From Propionibacteriaceae bacterium UBA6122 (GTDB taxonomy: Bacteria > Actinomycetota > Actinomycetes > Propionibacteriales > Propionibacteriaceae), in assembly GCA_002428365.1 (NCBI GenBank), contig DIVW01000031.1, forward strand, positions 6,953 through 69,451: a stretch of 62,499 nt of DNA, given 5' to 3'. The notes under the pieces are model-generated. The model saw nothing but the letters and a program-made list of their open reading frames with translations. It ran no database searches and was not told the origin of the DNA. Below are positions 42,281-50,632 of this stretch, piece by piece (position 1 is the stretch's first letter; each line of letters begins with the position of its first letter). The position numbers and the translations under genes are program-made.

Positions 42281-42439
42281 GACTCCAGCTTGGACCCCCG
42301 CGCCCAAAATGGGGCCGAAGTTGGCCAGATCGGCTCGATCAATGGCTGAGACCCCCTTGACCCCCTTACGGGTGACACATAGCCTCATCTGGTCACCCTG
42401 CTTACCCTGCGGCGGCAATCCGCGGAAAGGTCGTGCACC

Positions 42440-45400
42440 GTGAATTCGAAGGTCCTCCTTCTTCCTGTGATAGCGCTCGCAGTCCTGCTGTCCGCGCCGA
42501 CCGCAGCCCTGGCCGAACCCAGCAAGAAACGATCAGACGACTTCACCAAGACCGAACCACACGCAGTGCTGAAGACCTCGGCCACGCCGCGCTTCGCGCA
42601 GCGCGACGCCAAGGTGAACGTGATGGTTCAGCTCTCCGGCGATCCGGTGGCGGTCGTCCAGGCCAAGGCTGGCCACCGGCTGTCGAAGAAGGCGCGCGAG
42701 GCGGCCAAGGCGAAAGTGCGCAAGGCCCAGAATGCGCTCAACGACGACATTTCCGCCAAGGGCGGCAAGGTCACCAAGCGCCTCCAGTCGGCCTATAACG
42801 GCATGCGGGTGCGCATCCAGCAGTCGAAGGTAGCGGGGCTGGCCTCCCTGCCGGGGGTAGCTGGCGTACACGCCATCACCGCGAAGGCTCTCGACAACAC
42901 CTCCTCGGTCGCCTACATCGGCACCCCCGAGGTGTGGCAGAGCTACGGCCTCACCGGCAAGAACGTCAAGGTCGCCATCATCGACACCGGCATTGACTTC
43001 ACGCACGCCGATTTTGGGGGCCCGGGCACCACCACCGCCTATGAAGAGGCGCACGCAACCTCGACCGCACCAGCTGACAGCGCACTGTTTGGTGCCAGCG
43101 CACCGCGAGTCAAGGGCGGCTACGACTTTGTCGGCGACGCCTACGATGCGGCCACCGAGGGCAAGGACACCCCGGCACCTGATGCCAACCCGCTCGACTG
43201 CCAGGGCCACGGCAGCCACGTGGCCGGCACTGCTGCGGGCAGCGGGGTCACGATGGACGGCAAGACCTACGCCGGGCCGTACGACGAGACCACCGGCGAC
43301 AAGAGCTTCAAAGTTGGCCCGGGCGTAGCTCCCGAGGCCGACCTCTATGCGCTTCGGGTGTTCGGCTGCAATGGCAGCACTGATGTGGCGGTGGACGCAA
43401 TCGACTGGGCCGTCGACCATGGCATGGACGTGATCAACATGTCCCTGGGTGGTCCGTTCGGGCGATCCACCGATCCCGACGCGGTCGCCGCCAGTAACGC
43501 GGTAGCGGCCGGAGTGGTCGTGGTGGCATCGTCGGGGAACGCGGGCGCCAACCCCTACATCACTGGCTCGCCGGCCTCAGGTCAGGGCGTGATCTCGGTG
43601 GCGGCAGTCGACAGCGTCGCGACCTTCCCGGGCGCTTCCCTGAAGTGGGGTGCGAGTTCCACACTGAACGCGATCAACGCCAATGACGCCAAGCTCCCGG
43701 TGGGCAGCTTCGAGGTGGTCGTCCTAGGTCAGGGTAACGACGCTGATCCGTTGGGCTGCTCGGCCGCGGAGTTCACCAAGGCCGGCATTGATCCGAGCAA
43801 GAACCAGATTGCTGTGGTCACCCGGGGCACCTGCGCCCGAGTGGCGAAGGCGATCTTCGGTCAGGACGCTGGAGCCAAGGCCGTCCTGATGATCAACACC
43901 GAGGCCAGCTACCCGCCCTTCGAAGGCGCCATCACCAGCAACCCAGACGATGGCACTCCGGCTCAGGTGACCATCCCTTTGCTGGGCGTGCCCAGTACTG
44001 ACCGCGCCACGGTGTTGGCGGCGGCTGGTGAGACCATGACGATGGGCGCGACCAGTATCGACAACCCGGCTTACCGCCAGGTGGCCGATTTCTCTTCAGC
44101 GGGCCCGGTTAACGGTGACTCCGGGCTGAGCCCGCTGGTGGCTGCGCCCGGCGTGTCGATTTCTTCGGCCGCGGTCGGTAGCGGCACGGGGGCTGCGATC
44201 ATGTCCGGTACCTCGATGGCCGCCCCGCACGTGGCTGGGGTTGCTGCCCTTGGGGTGCAGGCGCATCCGTCCTGGTCGGCGAGCCGGGTGGCCGCCGCCG
44301 TGGTTGGCACTGCCGACCCGGAGAAGATCGATAGCTATTCGCTGCGGTCTGCTGGCGCTGGCCTTGTCGATCCGGCTCAGGTGGTCGCCACCACGAGCGT
44401 CGTGACCGGTGACAAATACCGCACCAAGTCGGGCAAGGTCAGTGAGGATTCGCTCAGCTTCGGCTTCGCCGAGCCCAGTGTCGCTTTTACTGGCAGCAAG
44501 AAGTTCACCATCACCAACACCAGCAGGACCGCGATCACCTACGACCTAGCGAACGTGGCTTCGGCCCAGTCCAGCCCGGCCACGGTGCGTTTCAGCCAGA
44601 AGAAGGTTCGGGTGCCAGCTCGCGGCTCGGCGACGGTAACGATGACCTTGATGGTGCCCGCCAACTCGATCGGCACCTCCCAGAGCGGAAATGATCAGTT
44701 CAGCTTCCGTCAGGTGGCCGGGAACGTGGTCCTTACCTCAGCCAGTGGGGTGCTGCGAGTGCCCTATCTGTTGGTGCCCCGCGCGCAGGCCAAGGTGAAC
44801 GCCGAACTGGTCCGGGAGCAGTCCAGCTCGCTGGCCGCACTTCCCGACGTTGCGCCGACGCCGCCGAGTCAGGCCAAGGCCTCGCTGCGACTGTCGAACT
44901 ATGGCGGTGCGCTAGCGGCCTACGCCGACGTGTACACCCTCGGGCTCACCGACGGCGCGGACGTAGCCAAGCGCTCGGGCGGGTCGGGATACGACCTGCG
45001 TGCGGCCGGGGTGCAGTCCTTCGACGACGGTGACGACAAGCTCCTGGTGTTTGCCGTGAATACCCACGATCGCTGGTCGAACGCGGCCATCAATGAGTTC
45101 GACGTCGAGATCGACACCACCGGTGATGGGGCCCCCGATTGGGTGCTCTTCGCCACTGACTCGGGTGCCATCAGGGCCGGCGATTTCGACGGCGTCAGCG
45201 AAGTGTTCCTGTATGAAGTCGCCACCAAGGATGTCTACGTCACCGGCTTCCTGGCCCAGGCGCCGACCGATTCCAGCACGATCCTGTTGCCCGCCTATGC
45301 GAGCTTCCTCGGGCTAAAGGACGACAGCGGTGCCTTCTCCTACACAGTGAGCAGCTACACCGCTGAAGACGCTGCTGCTGGTGATGCCATGGCTGGCTCG

Positions 45401-45592
45401 GCCAGTTACGACCCGTGGCACAAGCCGTTCGATGACGGCAGTGGGGCGACCGTGCCCCGCAACGGCACCGCCAACGTGGCGATTTCGGCGAATCTGTCCA
45501 ATGTGATGGCCCAGAAGCCGAAGGGTCTGATGGTGGCGGTCTTGGACAACCAGGCTGGCTCGAAGGAAGCACTGCTTTTCAGCTGGCGCTGA
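42440..45592 (+). CDS. Secreted S8 subtilisin-like serine protease
   Basis: 1050 residues from GTG 42440. Signal peptide (VLLLPVIALAVLLSAPTAALA), an I9-type propeptide (to ~150), then the S8 domain with Asp182 (AIIDTGIDFTH), His257 (GHGSHVAGT) and Ser592 (SGTSMAAPHVAGVA). A PA domain is inserted between His and Ser (about 420-530). The C-terminal ~400 residues contain a Fn3-like segment and a novel-looking region (EFDVEIDTTGDGAPDWVLFA). No LPxTG motif; released or loosely wall-bound. A strong terminator follows. Confidence 0.93.
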   Translation: MNSKVLLLPVIALAVLLSAPTAALAEPSKKRSDDFTKTEPHAVLKTSATPRFAQRDAKVNVMVQLSGDPVAVVQAKAGHRLSKKAREAAKAKVRKAQNALNDDISAKGGKVTKRLQSAYNGMRVRIQQSKVAGLASLPGVAGVHAITAKALDNTSSVAYIGTPEVWQSYGLTGKNVKVAIIDTGIDFTHADFGGPGTTTAYEEAHATSTAPADSALFGASAPRVKGGYDFVGDAYDAATEGKDTPAPDANPLDCQGHGSHVAGTAAGSGVTMDGKTYAGPYDETTGDKSFKVGPGVAPEADLYALRVFGCNGSTDVAVDAIDWAVDHGMDVINMSLGGPFGRSTDPDAVAASNAVAAGVVVVASSGNAGANPYITGSPASGQGVISVAAVDSVATFPGASLKWGASSTLNAINANDAKLPVGSFEVVVLGQGNDADPLGCSAAEFTKAGIDPSKNQIAVVTRGTCARVAKAIFGQDAGAKAVLMINTEASYPPFEGAITSNPDDGTPAQVTIPLLGVPSTDRATVLAAAGETMTMGATSIDNPAYRQVADFSSAGPVNGDSGLSPLVAAPGVSISSAAVGSGTGAAIMSGTSMAAPHVAGVAALGVQAHPSWSASRVAAAVVGTADPEKIDSYSLRSAGAGLVDPAQVVATTSVVTGDKYRTKSGKVSEDSLSFGFAEPSVAFTGSKKFTITNTSRTAITYDLANVASAQSSPATVRFSQKKVRVPARGSATVTMTLMVPANSIGTSQSGNDQFSFRQVAGNVVLTSASGVLRVPYLLVPRAQAKVNAELVREQSSSLAALPDVAPTPPSQAKASLRLSNYGGALAAYADVYTLGLTDGADVAKRSGGSGYDLRAAGVQSFDDGDDKLLVFAVNTHDRWSNAAINEFDVEIDTTGDGAPDWVLFATDSGAIRAGDFDGVSEVFLYEVATKDVYVTGFLAQAPTDSSTILLPAYASFLGLKDDSGAFSYTVSSYTAEDAAAGDAMAGSASYDPWHKPFDDGSGATVPRNGTANVAISANLSNVMAQKPKGLMVAVLDNQAGSKEALLFSWR

Positions 45593-45606
45593 CCAGAGCC
45601 TTGAAG

Positions 45607-45645
45607 TTGGTTCGGCCCGTCGTGGCGGCGATTGGGCCGAACCAA
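45607..45645. terminator. Bidirectional terminator hairpin after the subtilase gene
   Basis: Perfect 12-bp inverted repeat TTGGTTCGGCCC (45607-45618) / GGGCCGAACCAA (45634-45645) between convergent genes. It can serve both strands. Confidence 0.7.
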
Positions 45646-45671
45646 CGCAACCCGTTGACCAGCTGGTGCGA

Positions 45672-46079
45672 CTACTTGCCGTTTTCGCAGAGCTTGGGGG
45701 TAGACCCACCGCCAAAGCGGTAGTCGTAGCGTTGGTCGCCGACGCTGACCACGATCTGGGCGCCCGGCACTAAGGCCTGGGTGTAGAACTTGCCCGGCTC
45801 TGGGCAGCCAAGGGAGCCATCGTTCCAAGTGATCGAAACCGCTTCTAGCACCGTGAAGGTGCCGGTGACGCCGCGCTGTTTGAGGTCAGCGGTGATCGCC
45901 GACAGTTGGGCATCGCTGGGCGTCATTGCCGCCCCGGACGGATTGGCCGGAGCACTGGTGAGGAAGGGCGGACGTCCGTCGGATGGAGTGGGACTCATTT
46001 GGCCTCCTGGGCTGGCGCAACCGCTGAGGGCCACCAGTGTGATGGCGCCGGTGGCTAGCACTACCGACAGTCGCTGCAT
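45672..46079 (-). CDS. Small lipoprotein
   Basis: 135 residues. Signal peptide with lipobox LSGC, a Ser/Pro linker, then a domain with FTVLEAVSITWNDGSLGCPEPGKFYTQALVPGAQIVVSVGDQRYDYRFGG. The GSLGCPEPG..YTQALVPG.....V....Y.Y pattern is one I recall from many actinobacterial and cyanobacterial exported proteins of unknown function. The two cysteines (in LGCPEP and KLCEN) may form a disulfide. Confidence 0.82.
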   Translation of the reverse strand: MQRLSVVLATGAITLVALSGCASPGGQMSPTPSDGRPPFLTSAPANPSGAAMTPSDAQLSAITADLKQRGVTGTFTVLEAVSITWNDGSLGCPEPGKFYTQALVPGAQIVVSVGDQRYDYRFGGGSTPKLCENGK

Positions 46080-46214
46080 CGCTGCCTCCTGTTCTCCTCA
46101 AGCCTAGTTCAACCCGCCAACAAAACCCTCGGCTCGGGCGGCTGGCGAGCCTCCGGTTTGTTTCGGCTCGGTTTCGGTCGTGAAATGGCCCAGTTCAGCC
46201 CAAGGTCACTTCCC

Positions 46215-46220
46215 TATGAT
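46215..46220 (+). promoter_or_regulatory. Likely -10 element for the Nif11-like gene
   Basis: TATGAT 52 bp before ATG 46272. The -35 side (AGTTCA/TTCAGC near 46192-46198) is weak. Confidence 0.35.
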
Positions 46221-46271
46221 CCCTACCGACGGCAACGGTGCCCACTAGATGAGCGATTCGAAGGGACCAAA

Positions 46272-46493
46272 ATGGCCAAGACAGAGGTTGAGCGATTCCT
46301 GATTGCTGGCGGCGAAGACAAGGTGTTTCGCACCCGGTACAACCAGATCGAAAGCATGGACGACTTCGTTGCAGCAGCGGCCGTCGATGGCTACGACTTC
46401 ACCGATGAGGAGCTGATCGTGGTGCTGAAGGAAGCCGGCGATTCGTTCGACTCCTCGGGCAACCCCCGCTCGCGGACGATCTGGTGGAGCTGA
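46272..46493 (+). CDS. Nif11-like leader peptide family protein
   Basis: 73 residues from ATG 46272 (AAGGGA upstream). The Nif11 domain is clear: KTEVERFLIAGGEDKVFRTRYNQIESMDDFVAAAAVDGYDFTDEELIVVL, matching the family pattern of an N-terminal EVERFL, a central S.eeFva.A...GYdFT.eEL. Nif11-type leaders guide RiPP precursor processing. After LKEAGDS the C-terminus is short and polar (GNPRSRTIWWS), with two Trp, where a core peptide would be. There is no canonical double-glycine cleavage site and no lanthionine synthetase or radical SAM gene in the window. It may instead be a stand-alone Nif11 protein with another role. Confidence 0.8.
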   Translation: MAKTEVERFLIAGGEDKVFRTRYNQIESMDDFVAAAAVDGYDFTDEELIVVLKEAGDSFDSSGNPRSRTIWWS

Positions 46494-46499
46494 GCTACC

Positions 46500-47057
46500 T
46501 CAGCCGGGCGGCAATGACAGCTCGGCAACGGTGACCACCCCGACCTCGCGGTCGGGGGCCGAGTGGTACTGCCAATACAAGTTGGTGTGAGCGATTACCT
46601 GGGCCGGGTTGGGGTTGCCCCACTCGGTGAGGTCTTCGGTCGTGTGCGCGTCAGCGATCAGCAAGGTGTCATAACCCCTGGTCACCGCGCCGTGCAGGGT
46701 GGAGCGAATACAGGCGTCGGTTTGGGCGCCGGCAACGTAGAGTCGGCCCACCGCCAGTTCGGCCAATAGCGCGGCCAACTCGGTGGCCTCAAACGCGTCC
46801 CCGTAGCGCTTCTCCACCCGGGGTTCGTCTGGGCGCGGATCCAGCTCGGGCACGATCTGCCACGCTGGGCTGCCGGTTTCCCGGCCCTCAGCGGCGTCCT
46901 GCACCCAGATCACCGGGACGCCAGCGGCGCGGGCCTTGGCTAGCGCCCCGGCAATGTTGGCCAGCACCTCATCGCGCCGGTAGACCTCGGCAACCACGCC
47001 AAGTTGGGCGTCGATCACGAGCAGGGCACTGTTGGGTCGGTCAGTGAATGTGGGCAT
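46500..47057 (-). CDS. Isochorismatase-family cysteine hydrolase
   Basis: 185 residues. Catalytic triad Asp17 (LLVIDAQLG), Lys in VEKRYGDAF and Cys in GAQTDACIRSTLHGAV. The substrate is unknown (nicotinamide and amides in relatives). Convergent with the Nif11-like gene 7 bp away. Confidence 0.92.
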   Translation of the reverse strand: MPTFTDRPNSALLVIDAQLGVVAEVYRRDEVLANIAGALAKARAAGVPVIWVQDAAEGRETGSPAWQIVPELDPRPDEPRVEKRYGDAFEATELAALLAELAVGRLYVAGAQTDACIRSTLHGAVTRGYDTLLIADAHTTEDLTEWGNPNPAQVIAHTNLYWQYHSAPDREVGVVTVAELSLPPG

Positions 47058-47111
47058 CGGTAACCTCCTCAGCTAGAGGCTAGCTCGCGGTGGTGACGCT
47101 TCGCGGGGTTA

Positions 47112-47723
47112 CTACTGGGCCCGACGAGCGTGGACGTATTCGATGGCGCCATTGGTGCGGCGCTGTGAATCGACCACCATCAGTCCGGCCGCCGCCAGGT
47201 CCTCCAACGGCCGACGGGTGAAATGCTCCCCCGAAATCGGAATCGTCGCCGCCTCCAACAGCCGCTGCCCAAGCCAGACCAGCGGATTGGTGGCCGCGAT
47301 GTGGTCGGCCAGCAGCAACCGTCCGGTGGGTCGAAGCACTCGGGCGAACTCAGTCAGCGCCGGGCCCACCTGCGGTACCTCGCACAGTGCGAAGGTGCAG
47401 ACCACTGAGTCGAAGTGCCCATCTGGATAAGGCAGCGCCAAGGCGTCAGCGACCTCAGTGCGCAGTTCCCGGCCCAGACCGCGGGCCCGCCCAGCGGCGA
47501 ACTCGAGCGCGGCCACATTGAGATCGATGCCGGTCAACTCCACCTCACGGGGGTAGTGGGCCAGGTTGAGGCCGGTGCCGATCGCAATCTCCAAGGTCGA
47601 TCCGACCGCCCGGCTGCACACCCACTGACGGGCATCGGGGAAGAAGCGCTCCTCCAGCCCCCGCATCATGGTGTCGAAGCGGGCGGCTGCGGCCTGGGTC
47701 GAACGGTCTCTCACGTTGGCCAT
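47112..47723 (-). CDS. Class I SAM-dependent methyltransferase
   Basis: 203 residues. Motif I LEIAIGTGLNLAHYP, acidic motif LTGIDLN, then DALALPYPDGHFDSVVCTFALCEV and RVLRPTGRLLLADHI, the UbiE/PMT-like type. ATG 47723 chosen; a TTG at 47744 would overlap the upstream gene. Directly downstream of the DUF1295 gene with an 17-bp gap, probably cotranscribed. The phospholipid- or quinone-type substrate is not decided. Confidence 0.88.
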   Translation of the reverse strand: MANVRDRSTQAAAARFDTMMRGLEERFFPDARQWVCSRAVGSTLEIAIGTGLNLAHYPREVELTGIDLNVAALEFAAGRARGLGRELRTEVADALALPYPDGHFDSVVCTFALCEVPQVGPALTEFARVLRPTGRLLLADHIAATNPLVWLGQRLLEAATIPISGEHFTRRPLEDLAAAGLMVVDSQRRTNGAIEYVHARRAQ

Positions 47724-47740
47724 TATGGTCAACGTCGCGG

Positions 47741-48607
47741 TCAAGGACGGGGGATCAGCAGTGGGGTCCCGGCCTTGTAGGCCTGGTAGTCGGCCTGGTC
47801 TCCCCAGCGCTGCTCAGCTTTGGCCTCCAACAACGGCACCCCGCTCACCTTGGTGAGCAACAGGGTGACGAACACCGGCGAGGCCAGCGCGATCCAGCCC
47901 CAACCCCGGAGCGTCGGCAGTGCCACTACCGCAACCCCTAGCCACACCAGGATCTCGCCGAAGTAGTTGGGATGCCGCGATTTTGACCAGAGGCCGACGT
48001 TGATGAAGCGACCCGCATTTGCAGGGTCGTCCTTGAACCGAGATTTCTGTTGGTCGGCAACGGCTTCGGTGATGAGACCGGTCAACCAGAGGAGGCCGCC
48101 GGCCACGGCGAACCCGTCCAAGGGCACTCGGGTATCGGTGGTGATCGCAATCCAGGCGGCCGAGGCGGTCACGCTCACCCACAGACCCTGCAGTGTCCAG
48201 ACTTGGGCGAAGCGTAATGGTGAGGTTTTCAACTCCTCGAAGCGGTCGTCGCCACCGGAGCGGCTCACTCGCCGGAAGAGGAAGCTGCCCAATCGGAGGG
48301 CCCAGACCACCACCATTCCCGCCAGCAGCCAGCCACGGGCATCCACCCCGGGGGTGAGCAGGGCGACGCCGAGGGAGAGGCTGATGAAGGTCAGGGCGCC
48401 GGTTAGGTCGAAGAAGTGCTCGGTGCGGGCCAGATAGGACGGGACGAACACCACCCACTGGATCGCGAAGGCGGCGGCAACCGCCAACGCGAACACGCCA
48501 ACTCCGGCGATGGTGGCCCCGCCCTGGGCGCCAGCCAGTGCCAACCCGATGCCCAGCAGAACCGCTACCAGGATGATCACCGCTGCGCGGCGCGAAGAGT
48601 CGTCCAT
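47741..48607 (-). CDS. DUF1295/steroid 5-alpha-reductase-like membrane protein
   Basis: 288 residues, about seven helices. The C-terminal signature GRFINVGLWSKSRHPNYFGEILVWLGV is that of DUF1295 and binds NADPH in related reductases and methyltransferases. ATG 48607 with AAGGAGG upstream. Together with the downstream methyltransferase it may modify a membrane lipid; this is inference. Confidence 0.9.
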   Translation of the reverse strand: MDDSSRRAAVIILVAVLLGIGLALAGAQGGATIAGVGVFALAVAAAFAIQWVVFVPSYLARTEHFFDLTGALTFISLSLGVALLTPGVDARGWLLAGMVVVWALRLGSFLFRRVSRSGGDDRFEELKTSPLRFAQVWTLQGLWVSVTASAAWIAITTDTRVPLDGFAVAGGLLWLTGLITEAVADQQKSRFKDDPANAGRFINVGLWSKSRHPNYFGEILVWLGVAVVALPTLRGWGWIALASPVFVTLLLTKVSGVPLLEAKAEQRWGDQADYQAYKAGTPLLIPRP

Positions 48608-48740
48608 CAGGCCTCCTTGCCTAGTCATGCATTGATTACTGAGTTGGTAACGGGAATGGGGGTAGCAGTATTTCGGTTCGGGTGGTCAGCAGGTCATTGA
48701 TGAGTAGAGGTACTGGCACCCGCAGCGACGCGAGGAGGTG

Positions 48741-50606
48741 ATGGCGGTGGAGGAATACGCAAGTCCAGTTTCGATAGATCTGAGCGCCTATCGCAACGCC
48801 ACCGACCTGGTGGTGGCCCGGGCCCGAACGGCGCCCGAGCACCCGGCATTCGATGTGGCCGTCGACGACGGTCGCAGTTGGCGACAGGTCACCACGGCCC
48901 AGTTCGTCGCCGAAGTCGAGCAGGTTGCGAAGGGGCTGATCGCGGTCGGCCTGGAGCCGGGCGGACGGGTGGCGCTGATGGCGGCCACCCGCTACGAGTG
49001 GGCGGTTTGCGATTTGGCGATCTGGTTCGCCGGCGGCGTGGTCGTCCCGATCTACGACACCGCCGCACCCGGTCAGGTCAACGCCATTCTGACGGCCGCC
49101 GCAGTGCAGATTGGTATTGGCGGCAGCCGGGCCCAAGTCAAGGCGTTGGCTGACGGTCTGGCCGGGCTGGGGCGGGCTGGCCGCAGTACTTGGTCACTGG
49201 ACGCGGCTCCGGGTGCCGATTTGGCCGCGCTGGCCGCTGCCGGGGCCGCAGTCAGCCCGACCGAACTCGAAGCGCGCCGAACCAACGCCGACCTGGACTC
49301 GTTGGCGACCATCGTGTTCACCTCCGGCACCTCGGGACAGCCGAAGGGGGCCAAGATCACCCACCGCAACTTTGTTGGCCAAGTGCTGGCGGTTTCGGCT
49401 GGCTATGAAGAAGTCGTTCGTGAAGACGGCAACACGGTGATCTTCCTGCCCTTGGCCCATGTGCTGGCCAGAGGGCTGCAGTTGATCTGCTTGGCCAGCG
49501 GCATGCGAATCGCGCACATCACCGACCCGAGGAAGCTGATCGCCGCTTTGCCCCGACTGCAGCCCACCTTCTTGGTGGTGGTGCCGCGGGTATTGCAGAA
49601 GATCGAAGCCGCGATCGGCGCCAAGGCCGACCACGCCGGCCTGGGTTGGCTGTGGGCCCAGGCCCGCCGAACTGCCATCGAAGTGGGGACGGCTGCCGAA
49701 GCCGCAGACGCTGGCCGTCCGCTGCCAGTGACTACCGGGTTGAGGTTGCGCCGAATGGTGTACGACAAGCTGTTTTACGCCCGCTTGCGCGCCAAGCTGG
49801 GCGGACGGATTACCTACCTGCTTTCAGGGGCAGCCAGCCTTGATCCGGAACTGTCGTTGCTCTTCCGGGGCGCGGGCGTGCCCGTGGTTGAAGGTTACGG
49901 ACTCACTGAGACCACCGCCCCGATCACCGGCAATCTGCCGGGCGCCATTCGGTCGGGCACGGTGGGAGTGCCGCTGCCCGGAAGCACCGTGCGCATCGCT
50001 GCGGATGGTGAGGTGCTGACCCGTGGGGTCGGGGTTTTCCCCGGCTACCTGGAACCGGCCGACAACGCCGAGGCCTTCGTCGACGGTTTCTTCCGTACCG
50101 GTGATCTGGGCACGCTGGACGCCGACGGCCACCTTCGGCTCAGCGGGCGAGTCAAAGACGTGATCATCACCGCCGGCGGGAAGACCATCTGCCCAGCAGC
50201 CTGGGAGCAGGCGGTGGAAAGCGATCCATTGGTGGCCCACGCGGTGCTGGTCGGCGAAGGACGTCCCTACCCGGGCGGCCTGATCCTGCTCGACGTGGAG
50301 TCGTTGCGGGCCTGGGCGGCTCGACACGGGGCCAGAGCGCTGGCCACCCTGCGCGATCCGGCACCCGGGCAGCCAATCCGGGTGGACGACTCCCGGCTCA
50401 TTGGGGTCGTCGCCAGGTTGGTGCGGGCAGCGAACGCCGAAGTGTCTCGCTCGGAACAGGTGCGCAGATTCACGCTATTGGTGGCAGATCTGAGCGAGGA
50501 CGGCGGCGCAGTGACCCCGACCATGAAGCTGAAGCGGGCGCGATTCACCCAGTCGGCCAGCGACATCATCGATGGGCTCTACTTAGGCGCTGGCACGCCC
50601 GCCTGA
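48741..50606 (+). CDS. Long-chain fatty acid-CoA ligase (AMP-dependent)
   Basis: 621 residues. AMP-binding P-loop-like TIVFTSGTSGQPKGAKITHRN, then EGYGLTETTAPIT, FRTGDLGTLDADGHLRLSGRVKDVIITAGGKTICP, and the catalytic Lys near the end (TPTMKLKRARF). This is the long FadD15-type organisation. It activates fatty acids as acyl-CoA at the membrane. ATG 48741 follows GAGGAGG. The neighbouring stop is in a dyad shared with the next gene. Confidence 0.93.
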   Translation: MAVEEYASPVSIDLSAYRNATDLVVARARTAPEHPAFDVAVDDGRSWRQVTTAQFVAEVEQVAKGLIAVGLEPGGRVALMAATRYEWAVCDLAIWFAGGVVVPIYDTAAPGQVNAILTAAAVQIGIGGSRAQVKALADGLAGLGRAGRSTWSLDAAPGADLAALAAAGAAVSPTELEARRTNADLDSLATIVFTSGTSGQPKGAKITHRNFVGQVLAVSAGYEEVVREDGNTVIFLPLAHVLARGLQLICLASGMRIAHITDPRKLIAALPRLQPTFLVVVPRVLQKIEAAIGAKADHAGLGWLWAQARRTAIEVGTAAEAADAGRPLPVTTGLRLRRMVYDKLFYARLRAKLGGRITYLLSGAASLDPELSLLFRGAGVPVVEGYGLTETTAPITGNLPGAIRSGTVGVPLPGSTVRIAADGEVLTRGVGVFPGYLEPADNAEAFVDGFFRTGDLGTLDADGHLRLSGRVKDVIITAGGKTICPAAWEQAVESDPLVAHAVLVGEGRPYPGGLILLDVESLRAWAARHGARALATLRDPAPGQPIRVDDSRLIGVVARLVRAANAEVSRSEQVRRFTLLVADLSEDGGAVTPTMKLKRARFTQSASDIIDGLYLGAGTPA

Positions 50607-50622
50607 CGGCAGGGGCGCCAGC
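50589..50622. terminator. Hairpin between convergent acyl-CoA ligase and EEP genes
   Basis: Outer stem GCTGGC (50589-50594)/GCCAGC (50617-50622) with inner CCC/GGG and GCC/GGC pairs. The stop codon of the ligase lies within the hairpin. Confidence 0.5.
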
Positions 50623-50632
50623 ACCGTCCGGT

